Shown here: one piece after another, positions 49,798 through 57,657 of the stretch
How the letters are laid out: each line of letters starts with the position of its first letter
How positions within the stretch are numbered: the stretch's first letter is position 1
Assembly (NCBI RefSeq): GCF_009826935.1
Contig: NZ_WUMN01000009.1
Coordinates: forward strand, 1 to 64,000
Length of the DNA: 64,000 bases
Origin: Flavobacterium sp. Sd200
Lineage (GTDB): Bacteria > Bacteroidota > Bacteroidia > Flavobacteriales > Flavobacteriaceae
Direction: 5' to 3'
Made by a program: the position numbers and the translations under genes
The notes under the pieces: model-generated
Databases searched by the model: none
What the model was told of the DNA's origin: nothing
The model's input: the letters and a program-made list of their open reading frames with translations, nothing else

Positions 49798-50964
49798 TTA
49801 TGATTTTATAGCTTTCGACTTTACAACCACTATGGCTAGTGCTAAAAGGCACCATATTAGCAATTGCCAGGATACCAGTTGCCAGCCCCCGGCATTCCAG
49901 CACTGTATGCCGGCAAAGCTGCCCAGCGCACCGCCAATAAAATAAGTGGTCATGTAGGCAGTGTTTATGCGGCTGGGTGCGGTTTCATCGAGGGTATAGA
50001 TTGTAGCAACATTGGTTACCTGTGTGGCCTGGACACCCACGTCGAGCAATAGCACTGATATAATAAATGCTGTAACCGATAGTGGATACACCTGTATTAA
50101 AAGTACTCCCACAAGTATTAAAGATACCGAAAAAAGCTGAGATTTGCGTGGGTTGCCTTTATCGGCAAGCTTTCCAAAGAGTGGGGCAAGCATGGCTCCG
50201 GCTATGGCAAGCATCCCGAAGAGGCCAATAACATCGGTTTTATAATTAAAAGGCTCGCCACTAAGATGAAAGGTAAGCGTGGTCCAAAATGAGCAGAACA
50301 ATCCAAACACCAACGCACCCAAAAGTGCAGTTTTGCGCAGTAGTGCAAAGCGTTGCAATTGTTTGAGCGTGCTGCCTAAAAGGCTTGCATAATTGCCTTG
50401 ATATCCCGGTGTTGCATTGGGCAGGGTAAACTGTATTAATGCCATGCTTAACAGCACCATTACTGCCGATATGCCATACACATAGCGCCAGTTGAGCCAG
50501 CCTGCAATAAAGCCGCTTACTACCCGTGCCGAGAGTATCCCTACAAGTATCCCTGTAAAAATAATGCCCACCGTGCGCCCCCGGTTTTTGCTGTCCATAC
50601 TGGCGGCCATGGGCAATATTACCTGTGCGGCAACACCCAGCAAACCTGTTAGCAGGCTAAAAACACAAAGCCAAAAAAAGTTTTGCACGAACGTAGTGCC
50701 TACCAGAACCGCTACCAATGCCGCCATAAGTGCAATGATGAGTTTTTTGCGGTTTATTTTATCGCCCAGCGGTGTCAGGAAAAAGAGCCCTAACCCATAG
50801 CCTGCCTGTGCCATTACCGATATTATGCCTGCTTTGCTGGCACTTACATTAAAGTTTTTTGCTATGTCGTTCAGTATAGGCTGGTTGTAGTATATGTTTG
50901 CCACGCAAATTCCGGCGGCAATGCTCATAACCGTAATTTGTGTTTTAGTGATAGTAGTTTCCAT
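49798..50964 (-). CDS. MFS transporter
   Basis: A 388-residue major facilitator with about twelve hydrophobic segments. The loop motif between helices 2 and 3 (FFLTPLGDKINRKKLI) and NRGRTVGIIFTGILVGILSARVVSGFIAGW match drug-efflux type MFS proteins (YnfM/NepI-like). Substrate unknown. It is divergent from the AraC regulator at 51104, which probably controls it. Confidence 0.88.
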   Translation of the reverse strand: METTITKTQITVMSIAAGICVANIYYNQPILNDIAKNFNVSASKAGIISVMAQAGYGLGLFFLTPLGDKINRKKLIIALMAALVAVLVGTTFVQNFFWLCVFSLLTGLLGVAAQVILPMAASMDSKNRGRTVGIIFTGILVGILSARVVSGFIAGWLNWRYVYGISAVMVLLSMALIQFTLPNATPGYQGNYASLLGSTLKQLQRFALLRKTALLGALVFGLFCSFWTTLTFHLSGEPFNYKTDVIGLFGMLAIAGAMLAPLFGKLADKGNPRKSQLFSVSLILVGVLLIQVYPLSVTAFIISVLLLDVGVQATQVTNVATIYTLDETAPSRINTAYMTTYFIGGALGSFAGIQCWNAGGWQLVSWQLLIWCLLALAIVVVKSKAIKS

Positions 50965-50969
50965 GCTGC

Positions 50970-50990
50970 AAATTTCGGGAAAAGAAATTT
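50970..50990. promoter_or_regulatory. Candidate operator between MFS and AraC genes
   Basis: AAATTTC and GAAATTT, 7-bp perfect arms with a 7-nt spacer, starting six bases upstream of the MFS start codon. The position suits a regulator site, most simply for the divergent AraC protein. Confidence 0.35.
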
Positions 50991-51051
50991 ATTGCTGAGG
51001 GAAAAGTGATGTATTGAAGTTGTAATGTCTAAACACCTATCGTACGGGAAA

Positions 51052-51082
51052 TTGACCCGAAAGCAATTTTTCTCTACCTTTG
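51052..51082 (+). promoter_or_regulatory. Full promoter of the AraC regulator gene
   Basis: TTG (51052-51054), a 20-nt spacer and TACCTTTG (51075-51082), a full consensus promoter, with a leader of about 16 nt to the ATG at 51104. Confidence 0.65.
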
Positions 51083-51103
51083 ATTTTTGCAAATACATAG
51101 CAT

Positions 51104-52033
51104 ATGGAAAGCACAACCTTAGAACAGTTTTACAGCAAAGAATTTCATAAAGGAAATGGGGCAGGAGGCGGTTTGCTTCCGGAAGGCATAAGTAAGGATA
51201 TAGGGCATTTTAATGTGTTTAATGTGGGCGAAATGGTAGCTAAGTATCGGGAGAAGCCTGTAATGCCCTACAACCGCAGGGCGTTTTATAAAATAAGTTT
51301 TATTATAGGGCGGCACCGGGCCGAGTATGCCGATAAGACCGTAGAGATAGACAGCTATGCGTTGCTGTTTGCCTCTCCCCGCGTGCCTTACCACTGGCAC
51401 CCACTGGACGAAAACCCCGATGGTTATTTCTGCATCTTTACCCCCGAGTTCTTGGTGAAAAGCAAGAGCGGCGTGGTTATAGACGAGTTACCTATCTTTT
51501 CTCCCGGAGGCTTTCCGGTTTTTATGCTTAATGCTACACAGGCAGAAGAAGTTAAAGCCTTGTTTGTGAAAATGTATAATGAGCTAGAGGGCAACTATGC
51601 CCATAAATACGACTTGCTGCGAAATTATCTTATGGAGCTGATACACTACGGTCAAAAGTTGCAGCCCGATACCGATTTGTACACAGCAAATACGTCGGGG
51701 GCGCGGGTGGTATCGCTGTTTATAGAGTTGCTGGAAAGGCAGTTTCCCATTGCATCGCCAAACCACAAACCTGTGTTGAAAACGGCAGGCGATTTTGCTG
51801 CGCGCCTTTCAATACACGTAAACCACCTTAATAAAATGCTTAAGGAACACACAGGCAAAACCACTACTCACCTTATAAAAGACCGTTTGCTGCAGGAGGC
51901 TAAAATACTGTTGCGCCAAACAAGCTGGAGCATTAGCGAAATTGCCTGGTCTTTAGGCTTTGATGAGGTGGCACACTTTAGTAACTTCTTTAAAAAGCAG
52001 GTTAAGCTCTCGCCTCAGGCATTTAGGGAATAG
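51104..52033 (+). CDS. AraC family transcriptional regulator
   Basis: A 309-residue regulator: an N-terminal cupin-like sensor (residues about 25-150, with FASPRVPYHWHP) and a C-terminal pair of helix-turn-helix motifs (FAARLSIHVNHLNKMLKEHTGKTTTHLIKDRL, then SISEIAWSLGFDEVAHFSNFFKKQ). The ligand is unknown. Likely targets are the divergent MFS transporter and the SDR gene 98 nt downstream. Confidence 0.92.
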   Translation: MESTTLEQFYSKEFHKGNGAGGGLLPEGISKDIGHFNVFNVGEMVAKYREKPVMPYNRRAFYKISFIIGRHRAEYADKTVEIDSYALLFASPRVPYHWHPLDENPDGYFCIFTPEFLVKSKSGVVIDELPIFSPGGFPVFMLNATQAEEVKALFVKMYNELEGNYAHKYDLLRNYLMELIHYGQKLQPDTDLYTANTSGARVVSLFIELLERQFPIASPNHKPVLKTAGDFAARLSIHVNHLNKMLKEHTGKTTTHLIKDRLLQEAKILLRQTSWSISEIAWSLGFDEVAHFSNFFKKQVKLSPQAFRE

Positions 52034-52099
52034 CATACCTGATTTGATTTTTACAAATTATAGATTGAAACGCGTAAATGACAACCATCAGTGGGGGTG

Positions 52100-52107
52100 T
52101 AAATTTG
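52100..52107 (+). promoter_or_regulatory. -7 box of the SDR gene at 52132
   Basis: TAAATTTG, exact match, 24 nt before the ATG at 52132. The upstream ATG at 52078 lies before this box and is therefore not used. Confidence 0.6.
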
Positions 52108-52131
52108 TACCATCATAAAATTCAATTTAAA

Positions 52132-52854
52132 ATGAAATTATCAGGCAGTAAAATTTTAATAACAGGGGGCGCCAGTGGTATAGGTTTGGGGCTTACCGAA
52201 AGATTTTTGCAGCACGGAAATACCGTAATAATTTGCGGCAGGCGAGAAAACCTGCTTAATGAAGTTGCAGCTAAGTACCCTAATGTAATAACAAAAGTTT
52301 GCGACCTTTCTGATTCACAAAGTCGTGAGGAGCTATACAATTGGGTGTTGGAAAACCATCCTGACCTTGATGCTGTTATAAACAATGCGGGTATACAAAA
52401 CTGGATGGACATTGCTGATACTGATTTTGTGGAGCGTGCCCATGCCGAAATTGTAACCAATATTGAGGCTCCTCTGCATATTACACATTTATTTTCAAAG
52501 CTCTCATCGATTAAAACACTTATAAATGTAACGTCGGGGTTAGCGTTTGTGCCTGCCAGTAAAATAGCCGTTTACAGTGCAACCAAAGCATTTTTACATT
52601 CTTTTACCCTTAGTACACGCTATTTGCTTAGAGATAAGGGAGTAGAGGTTATAGAGCTTATTCCTCCTGCTCTTGATACCGACCTTGGCGGTACGGGCAT
52701 ACACAGCAGTTTTCCGCCAGTAAGCGGTTTTATTGATAAGGTTTTTGAAGGTCTTGAAAATGGGGATGAAGAAATTACCTACCTGCACAGTACCGATATG
52801 GCCAATGGAGGCCCGGAGGTTATTAAAGCGCGCTTTAAAGTCCTGAATCCTTAG
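52132..52854 (+). CDS. Short-chain dehydrogenase (DltE-like)
   Basis: A 240-residue SDR oxidoreductase. The cofactor motif TGGASGIG is at residues 9-16, NNAG near 84, and the catalytic Tyr-Lys pair in VYSATKAFL near 147-151. The C-terminal part (LIPPALDTDLGGTG) is like DltE-type SDRs. Substrate unknown; the context (AraC regulator and MFS exporter) hints at detoxification. Followed by a good terminator. Confidence 0.88.
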   Translation: MKLSGSKILITGGASGIGLGLTERFLQHGNTVIICGRRENLLNEVAAKYPNVITKVCDLSDSQSREELYNWVLENHPDLDAVINNAGIQNWMDIADTDFVERAHAEIVTNIEAPLHITHLFSKLSSIKTLINVTSGLAFVPASKIAVYSATKAFLHSFTLSTRYLLRDKGVEVIELIPPALDTDLGGTGIHSSFPPVSGFIDKVFEGLENGDEEITYLHSTDMANGGPEVIKARFKVLNP

Positions 52855-52873
52855 GTAATATAATAGTCTGATG

Positions 52874-52912
52874 CAAAATCCCATAATGTTTTTATTGTGG
52901 GATTTTGTTTTT
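52874..52912. terminator. Terminator between SDR and umuD genes
   Basis: A 14-bp stem with one G-T pair (CAAAATCCCATAAT at 52874-52887 with 52894-52907) and a 6-nt loop, followed by a T run to 52912. It lies between convergent genes. Confidence 0.85.
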
Positions 52913-52949
52913 GTGTTAATTCTTTTTTATGGATTTTGGGAATAATGAT

Positions 52950-53396
52950 TTATACGATTTTCTTAACCACATACGTAACAATAGCCCAAATAATGAACTG
53001 ATTTTCTTCGGTTACTTTTATGGGGTGGTATGCTGGGTTTTCGGGTATAAGATACAGGCAGTCGGTTTCCAACTTTAGGCGCTTTACGGTAAACTCACCA
53101 TCAATAAGGCAAATGGCAATACGTCTGTCTGCGGGTTCAAGGCTGCGGTCTACCACAAGCAGGTCACCATCGTCTATACCTGCATCTGTCATAGACGACC
53201 CTGCCACTTTTATATAAAACGTACTTAAGGCATTGCGCGTAAGGTGCTGGTTGAGGTCTATTTTATACTCCATAAAATCGAGCGCAGGCGAAGGAAAACC
53301 TGCCGAAACACTATGATTTACAAGCGGCAGTGCAGTACCGGCCTCATGGTTTGGGGTATAAAAAGTAAGATTTGTTTTGTTTTTATCTACCGGCAT
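52950..53396 (-). CDS. umuD: UmuD-like polymerase V autoproteolytic subunit
   Basis: A 148-residue S24 peptidase-family protein. The self-cleavage site is A32-G33 (in VSAGFPSPA), the nucleophile is S68 in GSSMTDAGI and the general base is K105 in GEFTVKRL, all in UmuD-like spacing. After RecA-triggered cleavage it would bind the UmuC polymerase for error-prone lesion bypass. It lacks a DNA-binding domain, so it is not LexA. Its start lies inside the end of umuC (10-nt overlap), so it is the second gene of the unit, the reverse of the usual umuD-umuC order. Confidence 0.92.
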   Translation of the reverse strand: MPVDKNKTNLTFYTPNHEAGTALPLVNHSVSAGFPSPALDFMEYKIDLNQHLTRNALSTFYIKVAGSSMTDAGIDDGDLLVVDRSLEPADRRIAICLIDGEFTVKRLKLETDCLYLIPENPAYHPIKVTEENQFIIWAIVTYVVKKIV

Positions 53397-54658
53397 TGCA
53401 CCACAAGTATTTCGTTAATGTCTGTAGTATAGCGGGGCGAAAGCATGTTTTGGTTCATGTCCCAGGTTTTTTGCGCCTGTGCACCAAGGCGAACAATACG
53501 GCTGCCCATTTTGCTGTTTACTTTATCCATGGTTTTCATGAGTGCTAAATGGCGTGGGTCTTCGTCGTTAAACAGGTTAAACTGCTTAGCGTTGTCGGGC
53601 ACGAGTTCGCTCACAATAACACCTGCCTTTTTAAACTTAACCGTATCCGTACCAGCCAGCAGGTCTTTGAGTAATTGTATGGAAGCATTACTAATGGTAA
53701 GAGCCGAGTTTGTAGCAAACGGCAATGTAATTGCGCGGCTGTAATGATATTTAGGGGTGTCTATACTGTGTTTGTCTGCCACAAGCATTACAATAACGGT
53801 ATGGCACATAGAGTTTTGCTTTCGCAGCTTTTCGGCGGTAACCGAGGCAAAGGTACTTACGCGTTCACGAATAAGGTCATAATCTTTAAGCTGCTTTGGG
53901 AAACTGCGTGTGGTGGCAATGCTCTTTTTTTGTTCGGGTACAGAGCCATCGCCAATAGCGGGATTGCCTTCCAGTTCCATTTTAATGCGCATGCCCACAA
54001 CGCCCATTTCTTTTTTGATCCATGGCTCTAATTGAGGCAGTGTAAAATCATAAGCAGTAAGTACGTTTTTAGCCTTAAGTTTTTTTGCAGTACGGTAACC
54101 TATGCCCCAAACGTCTTCTATTTTAAGCCACTTAAGGGCTTTAATACGCTTTTCTTCACTATCTATAACATAAATGCCCTGTGTACGCCCTTGAAATTTT
54201 TTAGCAATACGGTTGGCAGCTTTGCTAAGTGTTTTGCTTGGTGCAATGCCTACACAAATAGGCAGGCTAAGCCATTTTTGCACCCTGTTTCGCATTTCTA
54301 AACCCAAGGCATGATAGTTAGGTACATCGACTCCGTTAAAATCTAAAAATGCTTCGTCTATACTATATTCTTCCACATTGGGGGTATAGAGGCGCATAAT
54401 GCCCATAACACGTTGGCTAAGGTCGCCGTAGAGGGAGTAATTAGACGAGAAGACTTTTACATTGTTTTGTTGGAGCACCGCCCTGATCTTGAACTCAGGT
54501 TCGGCCATGCCTATGCCCAATGCTTTTGCTTCCTCGCTGCGCGATATAATACAGCCGTCGTTGTTAGACAATACTACAACAGGTTTGTCCTGCCATTGCG
54601 GCTGGAAAACCCTCTCGCAGGATACATAAAAGTTATTGCAGTCTACTAAGGCATACAT
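53387..54658 (-). CDS. umuC: Y-family DNA polymerase UmuC
   Basis: A 423-residue translesion polymerase, the catalytic subunit of polymerase V. YALVDCNNFYVSCERVFQP carries the first catalytic Asp, EYSIDEAFLD the second acidic pair, and KTLSKAANRIAK and GIGYRTAKKL are the Y-family thumb motifs; the UmuC C-terminal domain follows (RLGAQAQKTWDMNQNMLSPRYTT). The N terminus is fixed by conservation, and the ATG is only five bases after a consensus -7 box, so a leaderless mRNA is predicted. umuD follows with overlapping ends. Confidence 0.95.
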   Translation of the reverse strand: MYALVDCNNFYVSCERVFQPQWQDKPVVVLSNNDGCIISRSEEAKALGIGMAEPEFKIRAVLQQNNVKVFSSNYSLYGDLSQRVMGIMRLYTPNVEEYSIDEAFLDFNGVDVPNYHALGLEMRNRVQKWLSLPICVGIAPSKTLSKAANRIAKKFQGRTQGIYVIDSEEKRIKALKWLKIEDVWGIGYRTAKKLKAKNVLTAYDFTLPQLEPWIKKEMGVVGMRIKMELEGNPAIGDGSVPEQKKSIATTRSFPKQLKDYDLIRERVSTFASVTAEKLRKQNSMCHTVIVMLVADKHSIDTPKYHYSRAITLPFATNSALTISNASIQLLKDLLAGTDTVKFKKAGVIVSELVPDNAKQFNLFNDEDPRHLALMKTMDKVNSKMGSRIVRLGAQAQKTWDMNQNMLSPRYTTDINEILVVQCR

Positions 54659-54663
54659 GAGTA

Positions 54664-54671
54664 CAAAGTTA
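54664..54671 (-). promoter_or_regulatory. -7 box abutting the umuC start codon
   Basis: TAACTTTG on the minus strand, exact match; TACTC separates it from the ATG at 54658. No TTG is seen at standard spacing, which may mean activation or derepression is needed. Confidence 0.5.
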
Positions 54672-54701
54672 GCAGATTTGAGTTTGATTGCCTGTTAAAA
54701 A

Positions 54702-55274
54702 CTACAGCCTGTTCTTTTTAATTTGTTCCAGCCCCTGTAGTGTTGTGCCAATGTATGAGGCTATCATGTGGGCAGGTATTCGCTGTGCGGCCCTCCCGTA
54801 TTTTGCAAGAAAGGTATAATACTTTTGAGCAGCAGAAAGACGAATGCTGTTGTTTACATTGTCTTCAGTAACCACAAGATGTTTTTGTATAAGCGTGCTC
54901 ATCATGGTGTTAAATGCATCTATTTTTTTGCTGAGCTCATAAAAGTCTTTTTGCTCTATGAGTATTACCACGGTGTCTTCTATGGCATCAACGCTGTAGG
55001 GTGTAGGTTTACCGCTTAAAATGCTTTGGCGGTCGCCTGCCCAGTAATTTTCGGGAGCAAAGCTCAGGGTAAATTCAGTGCCGTTAACATCGGTGTAAAA
55101 AGAACGCAGCAGGCCACTACACACAAAGGCGTTGTAAATCCACAAAGTGCCCTCCTGCATTAATAATTCGCCTTTGCTTATTTTTTTAACCTGGCTTACC
55201 GCTTTTATTTGCTCTATTTCGGCATTGGTAAATTTGGCTTTGTCATTCAGGTAGCTGCAAAAATTTTCAAACAT
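54702..55274 (-). CDS. Crp/Fnr family transcriptional regulator
   Basis: A 190-residue regulator with a cyclic-nucleotide-binding-like domain (VKKISKGELLMQEGTLWIYNAFVCSGLLRSF, residues about 28-60, then FAPENYWAGDRQSILSGKPTPYSVDAIED) and a C-terminal helix-turn-helix (IPAHMIASYIGTTLQGLEQIKK). The ligand is unknown. A 22-bp perfect dyad overlaps its -7 box, which suggests autoregulation. It lies between umuC and a divergent SDR gene at 55441. Confidence 0.88.
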   Translation of the reverse strand: MFENFCSYLNDKAKFTNAEIEQIKAVSQVKKISKGELLMQEGTLWIYNAFVCSGLLRSFYTDVNGTEFTLSFAPENYWAGDRQSILSGKPTPYSVDAIEDTVVILIEQKDFYELSKKIDAFNTMMSTLIQKHLVVTEDNVNNSIRLSAAQKYYTFLAKYGRAAQRIPAHMIASYIGTTLQGLEQIKKNRL

Positions 55275-55289
55275 AGGAGTTCATTATGT

Positions 55290-55311
55290 TGTATATTCTC
55301 AAATATACAAA
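55290..55311. promoter_or_regulatory. 22-bp dyad at the Crp-like gene promoter
   Basis: Two perfect 9-bp arms, TTGTATATT (55290-55298) and AATATACAA (55303-55311), flank CTCA. The overall 22-bp length with TTG and CAA ends is like a Crp/Fnr-class binding site. The dyad fully covers the -7 box TATATTTG (55301-55308, minus strand), so binding would repress the gene. Confidence 0.6.
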
Positions 55312-55440
55312 AAGTATGCCTGTGTTTTTTATCATATTTTCATTTTAGGATGGTTCCTGATCTTAATTTAACGCTTCTTTTTGAAGCTTTAATTAGAAAA
55401 AGCATTAACTTTATAGTACAAATTTTAAAACAAAACAGAT

Positions 55441-56193
55441 ATGTCTTTATTAGCAGGCAAAATAGCGGTAGTTTCGGGTGCAGGATCCGGAATAGGCCGC
55501 GCCATAGCACAAACTTATGCCCGTGAGGGTGCAAAAGTTGTTGTTGCCGATGTGAGTACAGAACACGGTGAAGAAACCGTAAAAGCTATACAGGATGCCG
55601 GTGGGGATGCTTTTTTTGTAAAAGCCGATTCGTCCTTGCCGGAAGAAAATAAAAAACTGGTTGAGGCCGTTGTGGCAAAATATGGCAGGCTGGATGTGGC
55701 CTGCAACAATGCTGGAATAGGTGGCCCGGCCACACCAACCGGTGAATATGATGTTACTGCATGGGATAAAGTAATTGCCCTTAACCTTAGTGGTGTATTT
55801 TATGCCTGTCGTTATCAATTGGAGCAAATGGAAAAAAACGGAGGGGGCAGTATTGTAAATATAGCTTCTATACACGGCACAGTAGCGGCACCAAACAGTG
55901 TGGCCTATACGGCGTCTAAGCATGGAGTAGTGGGACTCACTAAAAATATTGCTGCAGAATATGGTCAAAAAAACATTCGCTGTAATGCGGTTGGCCCAGG
56001 CTATATAGAAACTCCGTTACTAACAGCACATGCCAATCAGGATATGTTGAAAGCTCTTGAAGCTAAATCTGTAATGAACAGGTTGGGCACACCACAGGAA
56101 ATAGCAGAGTTGGTTACCTTTTTAAGCTCAGAAAAATCATCGTTTACTACAGGTGGCTATTTTATTGCCGATGGCGGTTACACCATTGTATAA
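55441..56193 (+). CDS. SDR family oxidoreductase (classical, FabG/glucose dehydrogenase-like)
   Basis: A 250-residue classical SDR. SGAGSGIGRAIA at residues 12-23 binds the dinucleotide, VADVS with Asp at the end of beta 2 favours NAD, NNAGIG is near 87, and SIHGTVAAPNSVAYTASKHG carries the catalytic Ser, Tyr and Lys. The end (SFTTGGYFIADGGYTIV) is family typical. The substrate is not known. TAACTTTA at 55416-55423 is near the -7 consensus and would give a short leader. A terminator follows. Confidence 0.9.
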   Translation: MSLLAGKIAVVSGAGSGIGRAIAQTYAREGAKVVVADVSTEHGEETVKAIQDAGGDAFFVKADSSLPEENKKLVEAVVAKYGRLDVACNNAGIGGPATPTGEYDVTAWDKVIALNLSGVFYACRYQLEQMEKNGGGSIVNIASIHGTVAAPNSVAYTASKHGVVGLTKNIAAEYGQKNIRCNAVGPGYIETPLLTAHANQDMLKALEAKSVMNRLGTPQEIAELVTFLSSEKSSFTTGGYFIADGGYTIV

Positions 56194-56223
56194 ACAGACG
56201 CTTCTTTACACAAACAACAAAAC

Positions 56224-56250
56224 AACAGCTGCCTTTTGGCGGCTGTTTTG
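56224..56250. terminator. Terminator between SDR and MFS genes
   Basis: A 10-bp stem with one G-T pair (AACAGCTGCC and GGCGGCTGTT) and a TTTT loop. Short T and A runs on the two sides fit use by both convergent genes. Confidence 0.75.
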
Positions 56251-56278
56251 CTTATCGGTAGATTGCATAATCGGGGAA

Positions 56279-57454
56279 TTATTGTAAAGTAGCTTTTTTC
56301 TTTTCGTACCAATAGGTGTAAACAAATGCAAGCAGCACAATTATAGCCGACGCATACATTAAAAGCGGAATGCGGGCGATGATGTCCTGATAATACCAGC
56401 CCGAAATAAGTGCCCCCAGGCCAATACCGGCCTCAAGGGCAATATACATAGTTGCCATGGCTTTGCCACGGTGGTCGGGCAGGCTCATGTCTACCGTCCA
56501 GGCATTAAGTGCAGGCGATAGTATTCCGGCTGCAATGCCATATACAATAGAGCCAATTAAAAGTCCGGTAAGGTTTTGGGCAAAGCCCGTTAGCGATATT
56601 CCGGCGGCAAGCAGTACGAGCCCCAGTTTTATAACGCGAATGCGACCGTATTTGTCTGAAGCCTTTCCTGCCACAAAGCGTATAACTAAAGATGCTATGG
56701 TAAACACCATAAAAAACATGCCTTTATTTTCTACGCCAATAGAGGATGTAAAATCTGGCAGGAGCGTCAGGATTACACCACTGCTTATGTAAGCCATAAA
56801 AGTAACAATGCCGGCCGGGAGTACCTCTGGGGCAATAATATCTTTACGGGTTATTTTGAGTAGTTTAAAACTGAACTTTTGCTTTACAGCTATGGTTTCT
56901 TTAAGATGGGTAAGTATAAGTATAGACAGCAGCGCAAAGGCTGACGATACATAAAATAATATGTTTAATGAAAAATGTCGTGTAAGATAGTCTCCAATAG
57001 CAGGGCCAATGGCCATTCCGGTGCTAAAGCACAAACCGTGTATGCCAAGGGCTTCTCCCCAGCGTTCTTTGGGAGCAATATCGGCAACATAGGCAGCAGT
57101 GGCAGTAGGTTTAAATCCTGTGCTGAAACCATGAATGAGCCTTAAAAACAAAAAGCCCGATACACTGCCCAGTACAGGATATAATATGCCGCAAACAAAA
57201 CACACCAGCGATCCAAACGCCATTACAGGCACGCGGCCAACGGTGTCGGTAAGCCGACCGCTAAATGGTCTCGATATTCCTGCTGTAAGAGTAAAAAGCG
57301 CAATGATCAACCCTTTATATTCTGCACCACCAAGACTGCTTAGATAGGCAGGCAGTTCGGGTATAAGCATATTAAAGCTTGCCGAAAATAGCAGTGAGCT
57401 AAGGCACAGCAATCCGAAATGCAGGTTGTATATGGGGTGGGCGGTTTTTTGCAT
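56279..57454 (-). CDS. MFS transporter
   Basis: A 391-residue major facilitator with twelve hydrophobic segments. The loop motif GRLTDTVGRVPVMAFG between helices 2 and 3 and HGFSTGFKPTATAAYVADIAPKERWGEALGIHG are typical of drug-efflux type MFS proteins; a second loop motif, GKASDKYGRIRVIK, lies between helices 8 and 9. The substrate is unknown. A perfect -7 box is 15 nt before the ATG. Confidence 0.88.
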   Translation of the reverse strand: MQKTAHPIYNLHFGLLCLSSLLFSASFNMLIPELPAYLSSLGGAEYKGLIIALFTLTAGISRPFSGRLTDTVGRVPVMAFGSLVCFVCGILYPVLGSVSGFLFLRLIHGFSTGFKPTATAAYVADIAPKERWGEALGIHGLCFSTGMAIGPAIGDYLTRHFSLNILFYVSSAFALLSILILTHLKETIAVKQKFSFKLLKITRKDIIAPEVLPAGIVTFMAYISSGVILTLLPDFTSSIGVENKGMFFMVFTIASLVIRFVAGKASDKYGRIRVIKLGLVLLAAGISLTGFAQNLTGLLIGSIVYGIAAGILSPALNAWTVDMSLPDHRGKAMATMYIALEAGIGLGALISGWYYQDIIARIPLLMYASAIIVLLAFVYTYWYEKKKATLQ

Positions 57455-57468
57455 GTTTTTGAAGACTG

Positions 57469-57476
57469 CAAAGGTA
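57469..57476 (-). promoter_or_regulatory. -7 box of the MFS gene at 56279-57454
   Basis: TACCTTTG on the minus strand, exact match, leaving 14 bases before the ATG at 57454. Confidence 0.5.
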
Positions 57477-57536
57477 ACGATTTTTAGATTATGAGAGTAA
57501 AACGCTAATCTGTTGTATAGCCAAGTTTACTAACAA

Positions 57537-57570
57537 CCAAAAACCCAACGCCTAATACCTAATACCCGGA
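57537..57570. repeat. A/C-rich tract with CCTAATACC repeats
   Basis: A stretch nearly free of G (CCCAACGCCTAATACC, then CTAATACCCGG) that resembles the A/C-rich leader of hutU at 15541-15586 (CACCCAATACCAACACC). Both look like the same kind of degenerate CCTAATACC intergenic tract. Confidence 0.4.
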
Positions 57571-57615
57571 AAATAATTTTAACTCGTAAACCCTTTACAC
57601 AAAAACGTTTTTACT

Positions 57616-57623
57616 TAAATTTG
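57616..57623 (+). promoter_or_regulatory. -7 box of the HMA lipoprotein gene
   Basis: TAAATTTG, exact match, 35 nt before the ATG at 57658. A short dyad, GTAAA-CCC-TTTAC, lies 18-31 nt upstream of it and could be a regulator site. Confidence 0.5.
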
Positions 57624-57657
57624 TGACTCAGAATATTACATTAATACCATAGAGCTT

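Noticed and set aside
53387..53396. umuC/umuD fusion or misread strand
   Set aside because: The overlap CAATGCCGGTAG gives a clear umuC stop and a separate umuD ATG in another frame; both proteins have complete motifs.
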